DNA from: Bryobacterales bacterium
Lineage (GTDB): Bacteria > Acidobacteriota > Terriglobia > Bryobacterales > UBA6623
Direction: 5' to 3'
NCBI GenBank assembly: GCA_028819255.1
Contig: JAPPMB010000143.1
Span: forward strand, 1 to 53,597
DNA length: 53,597 nucleotides
Positions 33,549 through 41,201 of this stretch are shown here, piece by piece (positions within the stretch are counted from its first letter, which is position 1; every line of letters begins with the position of its first letter). A program made the translations under genes and the position numbers. The notes below the pieces were generated by a model. The model was given only the letters and a program-made list of their open reading frames with translations. It was not told where the DNA came from and ran no database searches.

Positions 33549-34232
33549 TCATCCGGTCGGAATGATGGACTGCAGGTCCGGCTCCGGCGCTGTCGGGACC
33601 TTCACCTCCGCCTCGAGGAGCGACAGTCGCTCGTTGAGGTTGGCAAGTGTCTGGCCGACTGGGTCGGGCAGTTCGCCGTGCTCGAGCATCTGCCACTCGT
33701 CATGGCTCACGGTGACGCCTTTGACGGCGACGACGCGGCCCGGAATCCCGACGACTGTTGCATGTGCCGGGACGGGCTTGACGACCACCGAGCCTGCACC
33801 GACTTTCACCCATTCGCCAAGCTCGATGTTTCCGAGGACCTTCGCGCCCGATCCCACCACGACATGGTTTCTGAGCGTCGGGTGGCGCTGCTTGCTGCCG
33901 TGGCCGGTGCCCCCGAGCGTGACTCCCTGATAGAGCAGGACATCGTCGCCGATCACGGCCGTCTCACCGATGACGACGCCCATTCCGTGGTCGATGAAGA
34001 AGCGCCTGCCGATGGTGGCGCCGGGATGGATCTCGATGCCGGTCAGCAGCCGCGAGACATGGGAAACGAGTCGCGCGGGCACGAAGAGCCGGGCCTTGTA
34101 GAGGCGGTGCGCCAGCCGATGCGCGAGAATTGCATGCACGCCCGGGTAGCAGAGCAGGACTTCCAGGCCGCTCTTCGCAGCCGGGTCGTGCTTGAAGACT
34201 GTCTGGACTTGTTCTCGAATTCCGCGAAACAC
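33549..34232 (-). CDS. cysE: Serine O-acetyltransferase
   Basis: 227 residues. CysE catalyses acetyl-CoA + L-serine to O-acetyl-L-serine, the first step of cysteine synthesis. The short N-terminal helical part (FRGIREQVQTVFKHDPAA, then LAHRLAHRLYKARLFVPAR) marks the short EpsC/CysE subtype. The left-handed beta-helix follows with hexapeptide repeats: TGIEIHPGATIGRRFFIDH, the catalytic-site HGMGVVIGETAVIGDD, VTLGGTGHGSKQRHPTL, VVVGSGAKVLGNIELGE and VKVGAGSVVVKPVP, and GIPGRVVAVKG closes the coil. The C-terminal tail is longer than usual. No cysK or cysM lies nearby. Upstream hairpins at about 34253-34305 may belong to its leader or to a mobile remnant. Confidence 0.95.
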   Translation of the reverse strand: MFRGIREQVQTVFKHDPAAKSGLEVLLCYPGVHAILAHRLAHRLYKARLFVPARLVSHVSRLLTGIEIHPGATIGRRFFIDHGMGVVIGETAVIGDDVLLYQGVTLGGTGHGSKQRHPTLRNHVVVGSGAKVLGNIELGEWVKVGAGSVVVKPVPAHATVVGIPGRVVAVKGVTVSHDEWQMLEHGELPDPVGQTLANLNERLSLLEAEVKVPTAPEPDLQSIIPTG

Positions 34233-34286
34233 TTCGACCTCCGGGGTTGGTCCCGCCTTGAGGCGGCGGGCTGGATGCTGCAGGAA

Positions 34287-34305
34287 GGCCGGCTCTAGGC
34301 CGGCC
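34287..34305. repeat. Hairpin upstream of cysE, IS200-like in style
   Basis: GGCCGGC and GCCGGCC flank a 5-nt spacer; a weaker CCGCC/GGCGG hairpin lies about 25 bases earlier. The pair resembles the small GC-rich hairpins next to tnpA at 9329-9416, suggesting a non-autonomous remnant, though a cysE leader structure is possible. Confidence 0.4.
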
Positions 34306-34525
34306 CCGGACAGCAGCAGGGTCTGAACCCGGAGATCAACATGGCGGTAGGCGGGTGCCGCCGACTCTTCGGATCCTACTGGAACGCCCGGCGCAAGTCA
34401 ACGAAGCAAGGTGCCGGACGGGATCCGATCGGTGGGCGGTCCACGACTGTGGCGAAATCCTCATCCCAGCGCATCGAAAGCTCCGGCCTCGCTCGGCTCT
34501 GCGCACGGGCGCAGGAGATTCCGTC

Positions 34526-35170
34526 TTGAACGCAACGACGGCCGAAATCCTGCTGGCCCGGACCATCAGCATTCGCGGCGTCCACGCCTATCTGCACGCC
34601 AACGGCTGGGTCCGGGACGACTCCTCGCGCCGAGAATCGTCCGACATCCATCTCCGGCTGGAGGACGATCGGGAGGCCGCGATCATTCAGGCGTTTGAGG
34701 ACTCTGCCGACTGTGGCACCCTGGTTTACCAGGTCGCAGAGCAAGTAGCGAGGGTCGAACGGAAGCGGAGGCAGGCCGTACTCACCGACCTTGCGCTCGC
34801 TGAATCGGATCTCGTGCGCCTCGCGAACGCCCACGCTGACAACCCCTTGTCGGCCCGACTGAAGGCGTGGCGGTGATTGAGGCAGCCAGGAATCTCCTGC
34901 AGGCGGCGGCCTGCTCGGCGAATCGGACGCGATGAAACAAGTCGGCCAGCAGGTACCTGGACAGTGTGCGTCTTGGCCACACCGGGCCGGGCAGCTACGT
35001 GTGCAACCTCTTGTTTTCGGCTGCTGCTGCTCCTGCCACGCAGGGGCCCCTGTTTCCTCTCGGAGATCCCCGTGGGCGAAGAGTCGCCCAGGCTCGTGTC
35101 CGGGCTGCAGGCGTCCAGAGAGGCGGTGGACCGGTTCAACCGGGGGCCGAGGACTTCCGTGAGTTCGAGA
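34526..35170 (+). pseudogene. Conserved gene of unknown function, broken by frameshifts
   Basis: An open part from TTG 34526 to 34876 reads LARTISIRGVHAYLHANGWV, then DIHLRLEDDREAAIIQAFED, VYQVAEQVARVERKRRQAVL and ESDLVRLANAHADN. The same ancestral protein continues in other frames: VIEAARNLLQAAACSAN just after the first stop, SASRYLDSVRLGHTGPGSYV at about 34948-35010, and VSGLQASREAVDRFN near 35095-35145. Together these match the order of segments of a family of roughly 350-400 residues with a GxxxYLxAxGW start and AARxLLxAAACSA and VRLGxTxPGSYVV motifs, known to me as hypothetical proteins. Three or more frame changes mean no full protein is made. It ends where the ISAzo13-like remnant begins. 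Confidence 0.6.
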
Positions 35171-35192
35171 GTCGGTCGCGGGACTCACCGAG

Positions 35193-35610
35193 ATGGGGGA
35201 GGGTCTCGCCGACTGCGGCGCCTCCAACGGCTACCGCCCACACGCCCGGAAGTGCTTCCTTCGATACGCCCTCTGCTACGCTCACCGCTTGCGTGTCACC
35301 GTCGCTCACTATCCCAGTGGGGCCCGCAAGTGGAATGCGCCCTTCCGCGTAACAAGCGGAACGCCATCGAGCACCGCCTCCTCAGCTCCATCAGCAGCAA
35401 CTGAGCCGGCAGGCCGCTCGACGGCCGGGAGACCGTGCTCAACTGCATCCAAACCACGAAGACCAGGACCGGCCTGAAGGTGCGTTCGATCCGTGTCGAG
35501 AAGGAATATCAGGCCGGCACCGAGGTCAGCGAGCAGCAGATGGCCGGTCTCGACCTGACCCGGAACACGACGCTGCCCCGTGGAACATTCGACATCAAGC
35601 CACACGGGAT
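35193..35610 (+). pseudogene. ISAzo13-family transposase remnant (C-terminal part)
   Basis: Fragments in two frames match the end of ISAzo13 transposases in order: ADCGASNGYRPHARKCFLRY, LRVTVAHYPSGARKWN, then in another frame NAIEHRLLSSISSN, a TGA at 35402 exactly where relatives have Trp (KNWAGKPL), AGRPLDGRETVLNCIQTTKT, RTGLKVRSIRVEKEYQAGTE and VSEQQMAGLDLTRN. The catalytic N-terminal half is missing and no terminal repeats were found. It appears to have entered the preceding hypothetical gene, whose homology stops a few codons earlier. From here to 35835 nothing else is supportable. Confidence 0.7.
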
Positions 35611-35835
35611 CTCCCCCCGACCGAAACCTGATCGATTCACGGTCGGACCTCCTAGCTCGACCTTGGACGGACCGACCGCTGGGAAGGGATCTGCCGATCA
35701 GCTGGCCACCACCTTCAATTCCGTTGGTCGCCGGGCCACAGCGTGCTTCTTACCGGATAGAGATGGCCAAAGTTGTTCTTGGGCGTACCCTAGGCGGGGG
35801 CGGACTTGGGATCGACCGTGGGCGGACAGCGAGGC

Positions 35836-36789
35836 ATGGCACTTGGGGTTCGACCTTTCGCGCACGGGCTGCATGAAATCGGGGCACGCTGCTACGCGTG
35901 GATCCAGCCCGACGGCGGCTGGGGCTGGAGCAATGCGGGGCTAGTCGTGGACGGCGACGAGAGTCTGCTGGTGGACACCCTGTTCGACCTCAATCTGACT
36001 CGCGCGATGCTCGCGGGCATGCGCCGTGCGGAACCTGTGGCCGCGCGCAGGTTCGACAAGCTGGTCAACACCCACGCCAACCCCGACCACTGCAACGGAA
36101 ACGAGCTGGTGGCGGAGGCGGAGATCATCGCCTCTGGGGCTGCGGCCGAGGAGATGGCCGCCGAGAGCCCGGACCGGCTCGTCGCGCTCATGCGCCAAGC
36201 CCCGAGCATGGGCGAGACGGGCCGGTTCCTTCTCGAAGCCTTCAGTGCTTTCGACTTCGAGGGAATCACGCAAACCCTTCCGACGACGACGTTCGAAGGT
36301 GACTACGAGACGCGGGTGGGCGACAAGCGCATCGTCTTGAAGCAGGTGGGCCCTTGCCACACCATGGGCGACATCCTGGTCTACGTTCCCGACGACAAGC
36401 TGATCTTCACCGGAGACATTCTGTTCATTCACGGCCATCCGATCCTGTGGGCGGGTCCCGCAGCGAATTGGATCGCGGCCTGCGACTACATGCTTGAATT
36501 GCCCGTCGAGGTGATCGTCCCCGGCCACGGTCCGATCACCGACAAGCGCGGCGTCAAGGCCGTGCGCGACTACCTGGTGTACGTTCGCGACGAAGCCAAG
36601 GCCCGTTTCGACGCTGGCCTGAGCGTATACGACGCGGCGATGGACATCACGCTGGCGGACTTCGACTCGTGGGGCGATGCCGAGCGGATCGTGGTCAATG
36701 TCGCGACGCTGTATCGGGAGTTCGGCTCGAACGAGCAACCCGGCCATCCGATCGAACTGATGGCGAGAATCCGCAAGGAGCGAGCTTGA
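35836..36789 (+). CDS. MBL-fold metallo-hydrolase
   Basis: 317 residues from the ATG at 35836; a TTG ten codons earlier is the alternative. The metallo-beta-lactamase core is complete: SNAGLVVDGDESLLVDTLFD, the HxxxDH motif in VNTHANPDHCNG (position two is His, then Asp-His), the third ligand in VGPCHTMGDILVY, the bridging Asp in KLIFTGDILFIHGHPILWAG and the last His in VIVPGHGPITDKRG. This arrangement is typical of quinoprotein-relay (SoxH-like) and glyoxalase II-like hydrolases. The specific substrate is unknown. No signal peptide is visible, so it is probably cytoplasmic. It stands alone, downstream of a decayed mobile region. Confidence 0.9.
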   Translation: MALGVRPFAHGLHEIGARCYAWIQPDGGWGWSNAGLVVDGDESLLVDTLFDLNLTRAMLAGMRRAEPVAARRFDKLVNTHANPDHCNGNELVAEAEIIASGAAAEEMAAESPDRLVALMRQAPSMGETGRFLLEAFSAFDFEGITQTLPTTTFEGDYETRVGDKRIVLKQVGPCHTMGDILVYVPDDKLIFTGDILFIHGHPILWAGPAANWIAACDYMLELPVEVIVPGHGPITDKRGVKAVRDYLVYVRDEAKARFDAGLSVYDAAMDITLADFDSWGDAERIVVNVATLYREFGSNEQPGHPIELMARIRKERA

Positions 36790-37280
36790 CGGATGGGGCA
36801 TGCGTCGCCGCTCGTACCTCACGGGGCGGGGAGCGGCACGCCGCAAGGCCGTCTGCTGCTCCCCCGGCGGCGCGGGCAGGTTGCTGAGCCCCGCCAGCCA
36901 CTCACCATCTTCGGGGCCATCGACCGCGACCGTCACTTCCACCGGATTCCGTTCCCGTTGTCTCGTTTCGGGTTCACCCTCGCCTCCGTCTTCGTGGCCG
37001 CCGTCATCGCCGACCCGCCTCGCACGCTCGTACGGCAGCCGATCATGGGACTGCAGGTGCAGTTCAGAAGGTACTGTTCAGCCATGATAGGGCTGATCAA
37101 GGCCATGAACCAAGCGTTCCCGCCGCTGAAGCAAGGGGTCTTTCCCAGGAATCAGCGCAACTAGGTGTCGACGGAGGAGGGCCAGTGGACAACTCGATGG
37201 GAATACCGGCGATGGTGGGACACAACTTCTTGCACGATCAGTGCGCATCGCACCATCTTTGCTGCAGGGATGCACCCGGC
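36790..37280. other. Intergenic region without a supportable gene
   Basis: 491 bases between the MBL hydrolase and the radical SAM gene, which converge on it. An open frame at 36793-37164 has no recognisable family pattern. I see no terminator with a T-run. Confidence 0.4.
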
Positions 37281-38423
37281 CTACTTGGACGGCGAGGAGT
37301 TGAGGCGCGTCAGAGGATGACTGCGCCGAGCAACTCTCAGGAGCAGTGACGGGCTGTAGATGGTTGATGCATAGTGGCCGCACTCGTGGGTGCAGTGGCA
37401 GCCGTCGGCCGCCTCGGTCGCAATCCGCTGGGCTCGTTCGCTGAACCAGAGCGAGCGGAAGTCGTACTTCGCCTCTCGCAGATTGCCGACCAGCGAGTTC
37501 TTCGTCTCGCACTCGGTCACGTCCCCGTTGCTGTAGATCACGCAGGCCAGTCTGCCGGAAACGCACGAGAACTGCGCGCGTCCCTGCAGGACGGTTCGCT
37601 CCACGCTGTCCCGCACTTCCTCGTCGAGGCTGTGGTTCAGGTTGCCGAACGCGCTTCCGCGGATGCGCCCGGATCGGCGGTCTTCCCGAACACGGTCGGC
37701 CAATGCCCGGTAGATCGAGGGGTCGACCTCCGTCTGTTCCGGGTCGAGGGGATTACCCCGGCAATAGTTGTACGAGGTGCCGTCCGGATCGAAGAGCCTC
37801 TTGAGATCCTCGTGGATGCCCAGGATCTCCGCCTGGTTGTCCCGCATCACCGTCGTCAGCGTGTGGACGATGAGGTTCGGATGCCTCTTCCGGTAAGGCT
37901 GGATGGCCCTCGCCGTGCCCAGCATGCGCCGAAATGCGCCGGACCTGCCCCGGATGCGGTCATGCTTGGCCCGGTCGGTGTGGTCGACGCTGAGGTTCAG
38001 GTGAAAGCGCAGGTCGGGTGCTGCGTTCAGGACCGAGTCCAGTGTCGAGAGGACGCGCGCCGCGTGCTGCCCGTTGGTTGGCACGTAGACGTTCGCGACG
38101 CGGTTGCGGCGATACGCGGCGAGGATGATGCGGGCAAGATCGGCCCGCAGGAACGGCTCGCCGCCGCCGATGAACAGGTTGAAGATCTCGCCCATGGAAG
38201 CGAGGGTCCGGTCGAACTCCGCGAACGAGAAGTCCCGGTTCGGTCTTGGGTTGAGCTCGTCCCAGTAGTAGCAGTGGATGCACTGTTCGTCGCAGCGGGT
38301 CGTGACGTAGAGCGTCACGAAGGGCGGCGTGACACGCCGCCCGAAGGATGTGGCGGCCTTGATGCGCACCAGGTGCGGCAGGAAGCTGCGGCCGCTGTCC
38401 CGGGATCGCATCGGCCAACTCAC
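37281..38423 (-). CDS. Radical SAM/SPASM-type protein
   Basis: 380 residues. The radical SAM cluster motif CDEQCIHCYYW is at residues 44-51 (Cys44, 48, 51), with LFIGGGEPFLRADL following as the SAM-binding GGE segment. Cysteines near the C-terminus, in FSCVSGRLACVIYSNGDVTECETKNSLVGN in pieces and DGCHCTHECGHYAS, fit a SPASM/twitch domain holding extra iron-sulfur clusters. Such proteins modify peptides (RiPPs), mature enzymes or act on sugars. No candidate precursor peptide is seen beside it. The start could be the ATG at 38423 or 38411. The DUF1080 gene lies 51 bp upstream on the same strand, so the two may be co-transcribed. Confidence 0.88.
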   Translation of the reverse strand: MSWPMRSRDSGRSFLPHLVRIKAATSFGRRVTPPFVTLYVTTRCDEQCIHCYYWDELNPRPNRDFSFAEFDRTLASMGEIFNLFIGGGEPFLRADLARIILAAYRRNRVANVYVPTNGQHAARVLSTLDSVLNAAPDLRFHLNLSVDHTDRAKHDRIRGRSGAFRRMLGTARAIQPYRKRHPNLIVHTLTTVMRDNQAEILGIHEDLKRLFDPDGTSYNYCRGNPLDPEQTEVDPSIYRALADRVREDRRSGRIRGSAFGNLNHSLDEEVRDSVERTVLQGRAQFSCVSGRLACVIYSNGDVTECETKNSLVGNLREAKYDFRSLWFSERAQRIATEAADGCHCTHECGHYASTIYSPSLLLRVARRSHPLTRLNSSPSK

Positions 38424-38474
38424 TCCGCTCGTCAGGCGGACGCTCTTCCCGTGCCGGACCTTCGGCCCATCCGG

Positions 38475-39152
38475 TCAGTCCAGCGGCTTGATCCTGATGT
38501 TGCGCCAGGCAGCCTCAAACGGACCGGTTCCCGGCCGGATGCCGTGGACCTGCAGGCCGATGAATCCGCCACCGTGCGTTGCGTACACCTCTTCGTGGGC
38601 AAGGTCCTCGACCGGCTTGCCGTTGATCCACGTCTGGATGCGCGCGCCCTTCGCCACGATGCGGAAGCTGTTCCATTCCCCGTCCCGCATGGTTGAGTGA
38701 GGAATGAGTTCGTCGTCCGGCGTCAGCCAGCCGTGTCCTGTGGCCTCGCCGTAGATGTAACCGGCTTCGGCCCCTTTCGCGCCGCTCGCCTCGATTTCGA
38801 CTTGGGGCCCGTAGACGCGCCCGATCGCATTGTTGCGGCCCTTGCCGGTCGAGACGGTCTTCTGGCTCGAGCGGATCATGACGCCGGAATTGAGATCGTC
38901 GTCGACCTTGACCTCGAATTCCAGCTCGAAGTTTCCAAAGTGTGTCGTGGTGCAGAGAAACGAGTTTGGGCTGCCGGCGGAAGTTCGGCCGACGATGGCT
39001 CCGTCCTCGACCCGATAGGTCGCGTAGCCGTTGCGCTGTACCCAGCCGTTCAGCGTCTTGCCGTCAAATAGCTCGACCCATTCACCCGCTGCGAGGTGCG
39101 GCTGAAAACCTGTGAGGAGCAGTGTGCAGACGGCGATGGCGAGAGATTTCAT
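38475..39152 (-). CDS. DUF1080 protein (3-keto-disaccharide hydrolase-like), exported
   Basis: 225 residues from the ATG at 39152, which opens a signal peptide (KSLAIAVCTLLLTGFQPHLA). The mature start EWVELFDGKTLNGWVQRNG is the typical opening of DUF1080, a concanavalin-like beta-jelly-roll, followed by YRVEDGAIVGRTSAGSPNSF, FELEFEVKVDDDLNSGVMIR, GPQVEIEASGAKGAE and GEWNSFRIVAKGARIQTWIN, ending GGFIGLQVHG with FEAAWRNIRI. Members hydrolyse 3-keto-glycosides formed by oxidoreductases, and the family is expanded in Planctomycetes, Bacteroidetes and Acidobacteria. It lies upstream of the radical SAM gene in the same direction. Confidence 0.92.
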   Translation of the reverse strand: MKSLAIAVCTLLLTGFQPHLAAGEWVELFDGKTLNGWVQRNGYATYRVEDGAIVGRTSAGSPNSFLCTTTHFGNFELEFEVKVDDDLNSGVMIRSSQKTVSTGKGRNNAIGRVYGPQVEIEASGAKGAEAGYIYGEATGHGWLTPDDELIPHSTMRDGEWNSFRIVAKGARIQTWINGKPVEDLAHEEVYATHGGGFIGLQVHGIRPGTGPFEAAWRNIRIKPLD

Positions 39153-39340
39153 GGGATTCACCTGAGGGGACCCTTGCGGATCTAGGGATTCGCGGGCCAA
39201 GAGGCTGCAGGACGCACGCCACCCGCAACATACAGTGTAACGGTACGGGGCTGGTCGCACGTCAAATAAGGCAGCGTCGGTGAGCGTCGTGATGACGACC
39301 ACAGCAACGCGACGTGTGAAGATAGAGGAGATTGTCCGTC

Positions 39341-40234
39341 ATGTCGAAGCCAGCCAGCAGTCACCCACGAAAGCTCCCGCGAGACGCCGGGGAGAGTTCT
39401 GTTCCGCCTGTAGCGATCGCCCTTCTGCTGGGGATCGCCCTTCTGGCGGGGGCACAGGTCTACACCTTGCTCCAGCTCGACGAGTTCCGGGAGGATGTCG
39501 GCTCGAGGCTGGACACCCACGACGAGCGGCTCGCCCTGCTTGACGGCAACGTCGCACGGACGAGTTCGGAACTGGAGTCCCGGGTCGGCGAAGTCAGGTC
39601 GCTTGTGGAATCCACGGAAGAGGAACTTGCGACCCGCACAAGGGAGGTCGAGAGCAGAGTTCTGGGCGAGACCAAGACGCTCCAGAAAGAGATCGAGGAT
39701 GCCCGCGAGACGAGCCAAGCCAAGATCACCGAGGTTGGAGGAAAGCTGGCAGAGTACCAGGAGACCACCATCACCGAGGTCGGGGCGCTTGGCGGCCGCG
39801 TGGACACGGTCAAGCAGGAAGTCGAGGCAAACAGGGCCGAGCTCGAAAAGACGATCGCGGCGCTGACCAGCGTGAAGGGGGATCTTGGCGTTCAGAGCGG
39901 CCTGATCGCGACGAACGCAGGCGAACTCGACGCCCTCAAGCGCCTTGGCGAGCGCAACTATTACGAGTTCAATCTCGCCAAGACCAAGAGACCCCAGCGG
40001 GTCGGGCCGGTCAGCATCAAGCTCAGCGGCACCGACCGCAAGCGGAACCGCTACTCGATCGAGCTCTGGGCTGACGACAAGAGGATCGTGAAGCGCCGCA
40101 AGACGCTGCTCGAGCCCGTCCAGTTCTACGTGCAGGGCGCGAGAGTCCCATACGAACTCGTCGTCAACCAGATCGACAACGGGAACATCGGGGGCTATCT
40201 GGCCACCCCGAAGGACGGTCCGCGCGGCTCGTAG
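39341..40234 (+). CDS. Membrane-anchored coiled-coil protein, unknown function
   Basis: 297 residues from the ATG at 39341; a TTG three codons upstream is possible. One transmembrane helix (VAIALLLGIALLAGAQVYTL) lies near residues 23-42, with a short basic cytoplasmic start. The next ~155 residues form a long coiled coil of Glu, Val, Lys and Thr (for example EVRSLVESTEEELATRTREV, QKEIEDARETSQAKITEVGG). The C-terminal ~100 residues form a compact domain (YYEFNLAKTKRPQRVGPVSI, RYSIELWADDKRIVKRRKTL, PYELVVNQIDNGNIGGYLAT) of beta character. The layout resembles bacterial periplasmic spacer proteins. I do not recognise a named family. It converges with the VWFA gene, 15 bp apart. Confidence 0.7.
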   Translation: MSKPASSHPRKLPRDAGESSVPPVAIALLLGIALLAGAQVYTLLQLDEFREDVGSRLDTHDERLALLDGNVARTSSELESRVGEVRSLVESTEEELATRTREVESRVLGETKTLQKEIEDARETSQAKITEVGGKLAEYQETTITEVGALGGRVDTVKQEVEANRAELEKTIAALTSVKGDLGVQSGLIATNAGELDALKRLGERNYYEFNLAKTKRPQRVGPVSIKLSGTDRKRNRYSIELWADDKRIVKRRKTLLEPVQFYVQGARVPYELVVNQIDNGNIGGYLATPKDGPRGS

Positions 40235-40249
40235 CCCGGCACGGGCCGG

Positions 40250-41101
40250 TCATTCGACGGGCAGTGCCGACGCGGTCAGTCGTTCCTTGCCTGCCGGCAG
40301 GCTAGAGACCTTGGCACTGACCCGATCGCCGAACGCGAGGACTCCGGTGACCCCAAGCTCGTAGGGACTGCGGACCGCCTCCATGACCCGTCCGGCCAGC
40401 TCACGGGGCCTGAGCTTGAGCCTCCTGGCGGAAAAGCTCGCGCCTCCGGTCTTCAGTGCGAGCCGCCGAAGCAGCGTGCGGTCGTCGTTCCGTGCAAACA
40501 CCGAGTAGACGGTGGCGCGCTTCGCCCGCGCGATCTCCAGGACCTCGGCTTCCGACGTGCGGCCGCGGGCCACGGCACCCGCCGAGAGCAGGACCACAGC
40601 CTTGCGGTTCCCGCTCGCCTCGAAGCCTCCGTCGATCGCAGCGTAGAGGCCGTCGTGGACCCTGGGCAGGTTGCCGTAGCGGCCGCGATCCAGAGCCTTG
40701 CGAAGATACGGCTTCTCGGAAGTGAAGTCCTGGAGCAGTTCCGCCCCCTCGTCGAACGCAACGATAGCCATGGCCTCGTTTTCACCCAGCTCCTCGATGA
40801 GGGCCTCGGCGATCGGCCGAACCGCCTCGCCCACCATGCTGGTGTCGACGAGCATCAGCAGGTCGAGGGGGCCCCGTGGCTCGGCCACGGAAACCACGCG
40901 GAGCTGGATGTCGCCGTCGAAGACCGAGAAGCGCTCTGCGGGCAGGCCCGCTACGGCCTCTCCCGTCCGTTCGTCCAGGACGGTGACCAGCAGCGTGGCG
41001 TCCTGAGCCGGGGCGACGGAAGCCAGGGCGCAGCCTGCCACCGCGATTGCCAGCATCCGAAGCGCGGGCGGGACAGCCTGGTGCGGTTCATCACTCCGCA
41101 T
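40250..41101 (-). CDS. VWFA-related domain protein (acidobacterial type), exported
   Basis: 283 residues from the ATG at 41101 (an ATG at 41110 is also open). Signal peptide: ALRMLAIAVAGCALASVAPAQ. A short beta-domain (TLLVTVLDERTGEAVAGLPAERFSVFDG, in pieces) precedes the von Willebrand A fold starting LDLLMLVDTSMVGEAVRPIA. The metal-ion site reads DTSMV rather than DxSxS, so it is incomplete. Later strands are AMAIVAFDEGAELLQDFTSE, GLYAAIDGGFEASGNRKAVV and ATVYSVFARNDDRTLLRRLA. The layout of N-terminal beta-domain plus VWFA matches the acidobacterial VWFA-related family, which is very common in that phylum and of unknown role. It is divergent from the CRTAC1 gene with 100 bp between. Confidence 0.82.
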   Translation of the reverse strand: MRSDEPHQAVPPALRMLAIAVAGCALASVAPAQDATLLVTVLDERTGEAVAGLPAERFSVFDGDIQLRVVSVAEPRGPLDLLMLVDTSMVGEAVRPIAEALIEELGENEAMAIVAFDEGAELLQDFTSEKPYLRKALDRGRYGNLPRVHDGLYAAIDGGFEASGNRKAVVLLSAGAVARGRTSEAEVLEIARAKRATVYSVFARNDDRTLLRRLALKTGGASFSARRLKLRPRELAGRVMEAVRSPYELGVTGVLAFGDRVSAKVSSLPAGKERLTASALPVE

Positions 41102-41201
41102 TGCCTGCATGTTAGCAGCGGGTTCCGGCTCACAACTGCCGGGTTATGGCGCCGATTCGTCCAATATCGTTCGCGCCGCCGGCGTGGCACACTCAGGAGT
41201 G

